This document shows, in pieces, positions 60,729-64,000 of a stretch of 64,000 bases of DNA. The position numbers and the translations under genes were made by a program. The notes below the pieces were generated by a model. It was not told the DNA's origin. It saw only the letters and a list, made by a program, of their open reading frames with translations, and did no database searches. Location of the stretch: assembly GCF_030345095.1 (NCBI RefSeq), contig NZ_CP128360.1, positions 3,720,001-3,784,000 of the forward strand, written 5' to 3'. The first letter of the stretch is position 1; each line of letters begins with the position of its first letter. This DNA is from Solwaraspora sp. WMMA2056. Lineage in GTDB: Bacteria; Actinomycetota; Actinomycetes; Mycobacteriales; Micromonosporaceae.

Positions 60729-61679
60729 TTGAACGTCAATGGACTGCTCTCTAACTTCGGAGAGCTCACCACGACCGGCTTGACGCAGGGCGCCATCTAT
60801 GCCCTGGTCGCGCTGGGCTACACGCTGGTCTACGGCGTGCTGCGTCTCATCAACTTCGCCCACTCCGAGGTGTTCATCGCCGGAGCGTTCGCCGCGCTCT
60901 GGACCTGGGGTGCCCTCGGACTCACCCAGAACTCGGTGGTCACCGGAACCGGGTCGATCATCTTCTACCTGCTGATCGCGCTGCTCGTCGCCGCGCTAGC
61001 CTCGGCGGCCACCGCCACCGTGGTGGAACGGGTGGCCTACCGACCGTTGCGTAAGCGTAACGCACCCCCGCTGGCTTTTCTGATCACCGCGATCGGCGCG
61101 TCGATCGTGATGGCCGAGGCCTTCGGCATCTACACCCGACGTCTGCCGCAGGGGCTGCCGACGATCGTCAGCAACAGCCCGCTGTTCGAGGTCGCCGGGG
61201 TGCCGATCACCACGGTGCAGCTGCTCACCGTCATCTCCGCCCTGGTGATGATGGTCGGCCTGGACTTCTTCATCAACCGCAGCCGGATCGGCCGGGGCGT
61301 GCGGGCCGTCGCCCAGGACCCGAACACCGCCGCGCTGATGGGGGTGAACAAGGACCGCATCATCATGACCATCTTCATCCTGGGTGGTCTGATGGCCGGT
61401 GTCGCCGGCGTCCTCTACAACATCCGCATCGGTGTGCTCACCTACAGCGTCGGCTTCCTGCTCGGCCTCAAGGCGTTCACCGCCGCGGTCCTCGGCGGGA
61501 TCGGCAACCTGCGTGGCGCCCTGCTCGGCGGCTTCCTGCTCGGCGTGGTGGAGAACTACGCCTCCGGCCTGTTCGGTACGCAGTGGAAGGACTTCGTGGC
61601 CTTCGCCGTCCTGGTCGTGCTGCTGATGTTCCGCCCGACCGGTCTGCTCGGCGAGTCGTTGGGGAGGGCACGGGTATGA
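60729..61679 (+). CDS. livH: Branched-chain amino acid ABC transporter permease LivH
   Basis: A 316-residue polytopic permease: GLTQGAIYALVALGYTLVYG and LINFAHSEVFIAGAF at the start, and GLKAFTAAVLGGIGNLRGALLGG split near the end, are LivH hallmarks. TTG at 60729 has GGAG eight bases before it; the frame extends upstream into the terminator without support. The stop overlaps livM by ATGA. Confidence 0.95.
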   Translation: MNVNGLLSNFGELTTTGLTQGAIYALVALGYTLVYGVLRLINFAHSEVFIAGAFAALWTWGALGLTQNSVVTGTGSIIFYLLIALLVAALASAATATVVERVAYRPLRKRNAPPLAFLITAIGASIVMAEAFGIYTRRLPQGLPTIVSNSPLFEVAGVPITTVQLLTVISALVMMVGLDFFINRSRIGRGVRAVAQDPNTAALMGVNKDRIIMTIFILGGLMAGVAGVLYNIRIGVLTYSVGFLLGLKAFTAAVLGGIGNLRGALLGGFLLGVVENYASGLFGTQWKDFVAFAVLVVLLMFRPTGLLGESLGRARV

Positions 61680-62785
61680 CAAGCGTGCGAGGCAAGCTGC
61701 ACGACGTGCGCGGTCAGATCTCCGATCGCTGGCACCACATGCCGAAGTGGGCCCGCTGGGCGTTGATCGCCGCGGTGGTCGTCTTCTTCTACGCGTTGCC
61801 GAACAAGGAGTTCTACCAGTACCTCGGGCCGATCCCGACCACCGAGTCGAACTTCGCCCAGGTGCTGTTCACCGTCTCGATCTACGTTCTGCTGGCCGTC
61901 GGCCTCAACATCGTGGTCGGCTTCGCCGGCCTGCTCGACCTGGGCTACTTCGGCTTCTTCGCCGTCGGGGCCTACACGGTCGCGGTGCTGACCTCGCCCA
62001 GCAGCGACCTCAAGACCCTCTGGCCGTGGCTGGCGGCGCTGCCGTTGGCGATCGGCATCACAATGATCTCCGGCCTGATGCTCGGCACCCCGACCCTGCG
62101 ACTGCGCGGTGACTACCTGGCGATCGTCACCCTCGGCTTCGCCGAGATGATCCGAATCGCGGCGGTCAGCTCCGAGTTCCTCAAGGGTCAGCGGGGTCTC
62201 AACCAGATCCCGCACCCGCCCGGCGAGTACGCCGACGGCAAGCCGGTCTTCGGTGTGCTGGACGCCCGCCCGTACTACTGGCTGGTGCTCACCGTGATCA
62301 TCGTGGTGGTCATCCTGGTTACCAACCTCAGCAACAGTCGGGTCGGCCGGGCCTGGGTCTCCATCCGCGAGGACGAGGACGCCGCCCAGCTGATGGGCGT
62401 GCCGACGTTCAAGTTCAAGCTGTGGGCGTTCGCCATGGGCGCGGCGATCGGCGGGCTCGCCGGCGCGCTCTTCGCCGGCAAGCAGAACTTCGTCAGCTCG
62501 CAGAACTTCGAGCTGCTCAACTCGATCATCATCCTGGCGGCGGTGATCCTCGGCGGCTCCGGCAACATCGTCGGCGCGATCGTCGGCGGTGGCCTGGTGG
62601 CGTACCTGATCGAACGCTTCCGGGGCATCGAGCTGTTCGGGGTGGAGCTGTACGAGTACCGGTTCCTGGTCTTCGGGCTCACCCTCGTCGTCATGATGAT
62701 CTTCCGGCCGCAGGGCCTGATCTCCAGCAAACGCCGGGCAGCCGAGTTCAAGGACCGGCGTAAGGAGGTGACCGTCGGTGGCTGA
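61676..62785 (+). CDS. livM: Branched-chain amino acid ABC transporter permease LivM
   Basis: A 369-residue permease with LivM features: LLAVGLNIVVGFAGLLDLGYFGFFAVGAY split over residues 72-100, RLRGDYLAIVTLGFAEMIR, and VSIREDEDAAQLMGV (the EAA-like loop contacting the ATPases). The N terminus has an extra hydrophilic 30 residues. ATG overlaps the livH stop. Confidence 0.95.
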   Translation: MTSVRGKLHDVRGQISDRWHHMPKWARWALIAAVVVFFYALPNKEFYQYLGPIPTTESNFAQVLFTVSIYVLLAVGLNIVVGFAGLLDLGYFGFFAVGAYTVAVLTSPSSDLKTLWPWLAALPLAIGITMISGLMLGTPTLRLRGDYLAIVTLGFAEMIRIAAVSSEFLKGQRGLNQIPHPPGEYADGKPVFGVLDARPYYWLVLTVIIVVVILVTNLSNSRVGRAWVSIREDEDAAQLMGVPTFKFKLWAFAMGAAIGGLAGALFAGKQNFVSSQNFELLNSIIILAAVILGGSGNIVGAIVGGGLVAYLIERFRGIELFGVELYEYRFLVFGLTLVVMMIFRPQGLISSKRRAAEFKDRRKEVTVGG

Positions 62786-63596
62786 CACCGCGACGACCGG
62801 GGCCGGTGCCACCGCCGCGACCCGCGAACCCCTGCTCGAGGTCGACCATGTCACGCTGCGCTTCGGCGGCGTGGTCGCGCTCAACGACGTGGACTTCACT
62901 CTCTACAAGGGGGAGATCCTCGGGCTGATCGGTCCGAACGGGGCCGGCAAGACGACCTGCTTCAACGCGATGACCGGTATCTACCGGCCCAGCGAGGGCG
63001 AGATCCGGTTCCGTGGCGAGCGGATCACCGGAAAGAAGCGTCACCAGATCACCAAGATGGGGATGGCGCGTACCTTCCAGAACATCCGGCTCTTCCCGGA
63101 GATGACCGCCCTGGAGAACGTCCAGGTCGGCGCGGACGCCCACCACAAGACCAGCGTGATCTCGGCGATGCTGCGGCTGCCCCGGCACTGGCGGGAGGAG
63201 CGCGACGGCCGGGAGAAGGCCCGCGAGCTGCTGGACTTCGTCGGAATCGGCAAGCGGATCAACGAGATGGCCCGCAACCTGTCGTACGGCGAACAGCGGC
63301 GCCTGGAGATCGCCCGCGCGTTGGCGACCGACCCGGTGCTGCTCTGCCTCGACGAACCGGCGGCCGGCTTCAACCCGGCGGAGAAGGAGGAGCTGCTCCA
63401 GCTGATCCGCCAGATCCGCGACCGGGGCGTCACCGTGCTGCTGATCGAGCACGACATGCGCCTGGTCATGGGGGTCACCGACCGGATCGTCGTGCTGGAG
63501 TTCGGAAAGAAGATCGCCGACGGACTCCCCGCCGAGGTGCGGGAGGACCACCGGGTGATCGCCGCCTACCTGGGAGTGCCCGACGATGCTGCTTGA
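62778..63596 (+). CDS. livG: Branched-chain amino acid ABC transporter ATPase LivG
   Basis: A 272-residue ATPase: Walker A GPNGAGKTTCFNAMTG, Q-loop MARTFQNIRLFPEMT, signature LSYGEQRRLEIARALA, Walker B LLCLDEPAAGFN and H-loop IEHDM. The long insert AHHKTSVISAMLRLPRHW is typical of LivG. GTG at 62778 follows AAGGAGG and lies inside livM's last codons. Confidence 0.96.
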   Translation: MADTATTGAGATAATREPLLEVDHVTLRFGGVVALNDVDFTLYKGEILGLIGPNGAGKTTCFNAMTGIYRPSEGEIRFRGERITGKKRHQITKMGMARTFQNIRLFPEMTALENVQVGADAHHKTSVISAMLRLPRHWREERDGREKARELLDFVGIGKRINEMARNLSYGEQRRLEIARALATDPVLLCLDEPAAGFNPAEKEELLQLIRQIRDRGVTVLLIEHDMRLVMGVTDRIVVLEFGKKIADGLPAEVREDHRVIAAYLGVPDDAA

Positions 63597-64000
63597 GATC
63601 GAGGACGTCAGCCTGCTCTACGGGCGGATCCAGGCGCTGCACGGCATCAGCCTGACGGTCGACGAGGGCGAGATCGTGGCCCTGATCGGCGCCAACGGTG
63701 CCGGCAAGTCGACCACCATGCGGGCCATCTCGGGTATCCGGCCGATCGCCTCCGGCAAGATCACCTTCGACGGCGAGGACATCTCCAAGCTCCGTGCCGA
63801 CCTGCGGGTGCGGCGCGGGCTCTGCCAGGCACCGGAGGGCCGGGGCATCTTCCCCGGGATGACGGTGCTGGAGAACCTAGACATGGGGGCGTACACCCGT
63901 CGGGACCGGGCCGGCATCGCCGCCGACCTGGACCGGGTGCTGGGGTTGTTCCCCCGGCTCGCCGAGCGGCGCAAGCAGGCCGGTGGCACCCTCTCCGGCG
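63586..64000 (+). CDS. livF: Branched-chain amino acid ABC transporter ATPase LivF (partial)
   Basis: The first 138 residues of LivF: MLLEIEDVSLLYGRIQALHG, Walker A GANGAGKSTTMRAISG, Q-loop CQAPEGRGIFPGMTV, and the beginning of the signature at the window edge (GGTLSG). ATG overlaps the livG stop by 11 bases. The rest lies outside the window. Confidence 0.95.
   Translation, partial: MLLEIEDVSLLYGRIQALHGISLTVDEGEIVALIGANGAGKSTTMRAISGIRPIASGKITFDGEDISKLRADLRVRRGLCQAPEGRGIFPGMTVLENLDMGAYTRRDRAGIAADLDRVLGLFPRLAERRKQAGGTLSG

Overview
The window is very GC-rich, with many GTG/TTG starts and 4-base ATGA/GTGA stop-start overlaps. It carries an XRE/DUF397 pair, a tRNA-Leu next to an ANTAR response regulator, and a liv operon. 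Together these suggest an actinomycete, most likely of the Micromonosporaceae. No rRNA, CRISPR array or insertion sequence was seen.

Layout. (1) 1-9.4 kb is a polysaccharide-utilisation stretch: a cut-off gene, a GH42 beta-galactosidase, a secreted CBM2-rhamnogalacturonan lyase, a luciferase-like oxidoreductase, a secreted GH13 amylase with a starch-binding domain, and a D-mannonate dehydratase. Three operator-like sites (ROK/other palindrome, LacI-like, MalR-like) lie upstream of the sugar genes. (2) 9.5-14.8 kb is housekeeping or orphan: a GNAT, a small hypothetical gene, XRE+DUF397, an M48 protease with LemA, and a small membrane protein. (3) 14.8-58.2 kb is a large type II (aromatic) polyketide biosynthetic cluster. 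(4) 58.4-64 kb is core genome: tRNA-Leu(CAA), an ANTAR regulator (PdtaR/AmiR type), and livKHMGF, with livF cut by the window edge.

The cluster core (25.4-35.3 kb, one long + operon) encodes a TcmI-type cyclase, KS-alpha, KS-beta/CLF, ACP, TcmN-type aromatase/cyclase, a DUF1772 protein, ketoreductase, two ABM monooxygenases, two sugar epimerases, a methyltransferase and a GT2 glycosyltransferase. A TcmJ-like cupin lies at 38.6 kb. This set (KR, TcmN-, TcmI- and TcmJ-type cyclases, and two ABM enzymes) is the one expected for a tetracenomycin-like or pentangular polyphenol; that product class is inference. Tailoring genes around it are three P450s, three EryCIII-like GT1 enzymes, two paralogous GT2 enzymes and one GT8-like enzyme, two methyltransferases, a UbiA prenyltransferase, an F420/FMN luciferase-like oxidoreductase, and a fused ABC exporter. 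Control genes are a SARP and a NarL-type two-component pair whose kinase carries two rare TTA codons.

The unusual content is a set of modules not normally seen together in such clusters. A fatty acyl-AMP ligase (FAAL), a second stand-alone carrier protein, a PIG-L deacetylase and a GlmU-like beta-helix acyltransferase could together place a fatty acyl chain on an amino sugar. A rifampin-phosphotransferase-like enzyme plus a Tat-exported PHP hydrolase could form a mask/unmask self-protection pair. Three reductase-fold proteins (two adjacent SDRs and one AKR) have lost their catalytic residues. The ABC exporter has one degenerate ATP site. A CCGGCTGGAGCC-like motif, in one place a perfect 11-bp-period direct repeat, recurs in five intergenic regions that precede cluster genes and is a candidate SARP box. 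Gene functions come from motifs read by eye; no database search was run.
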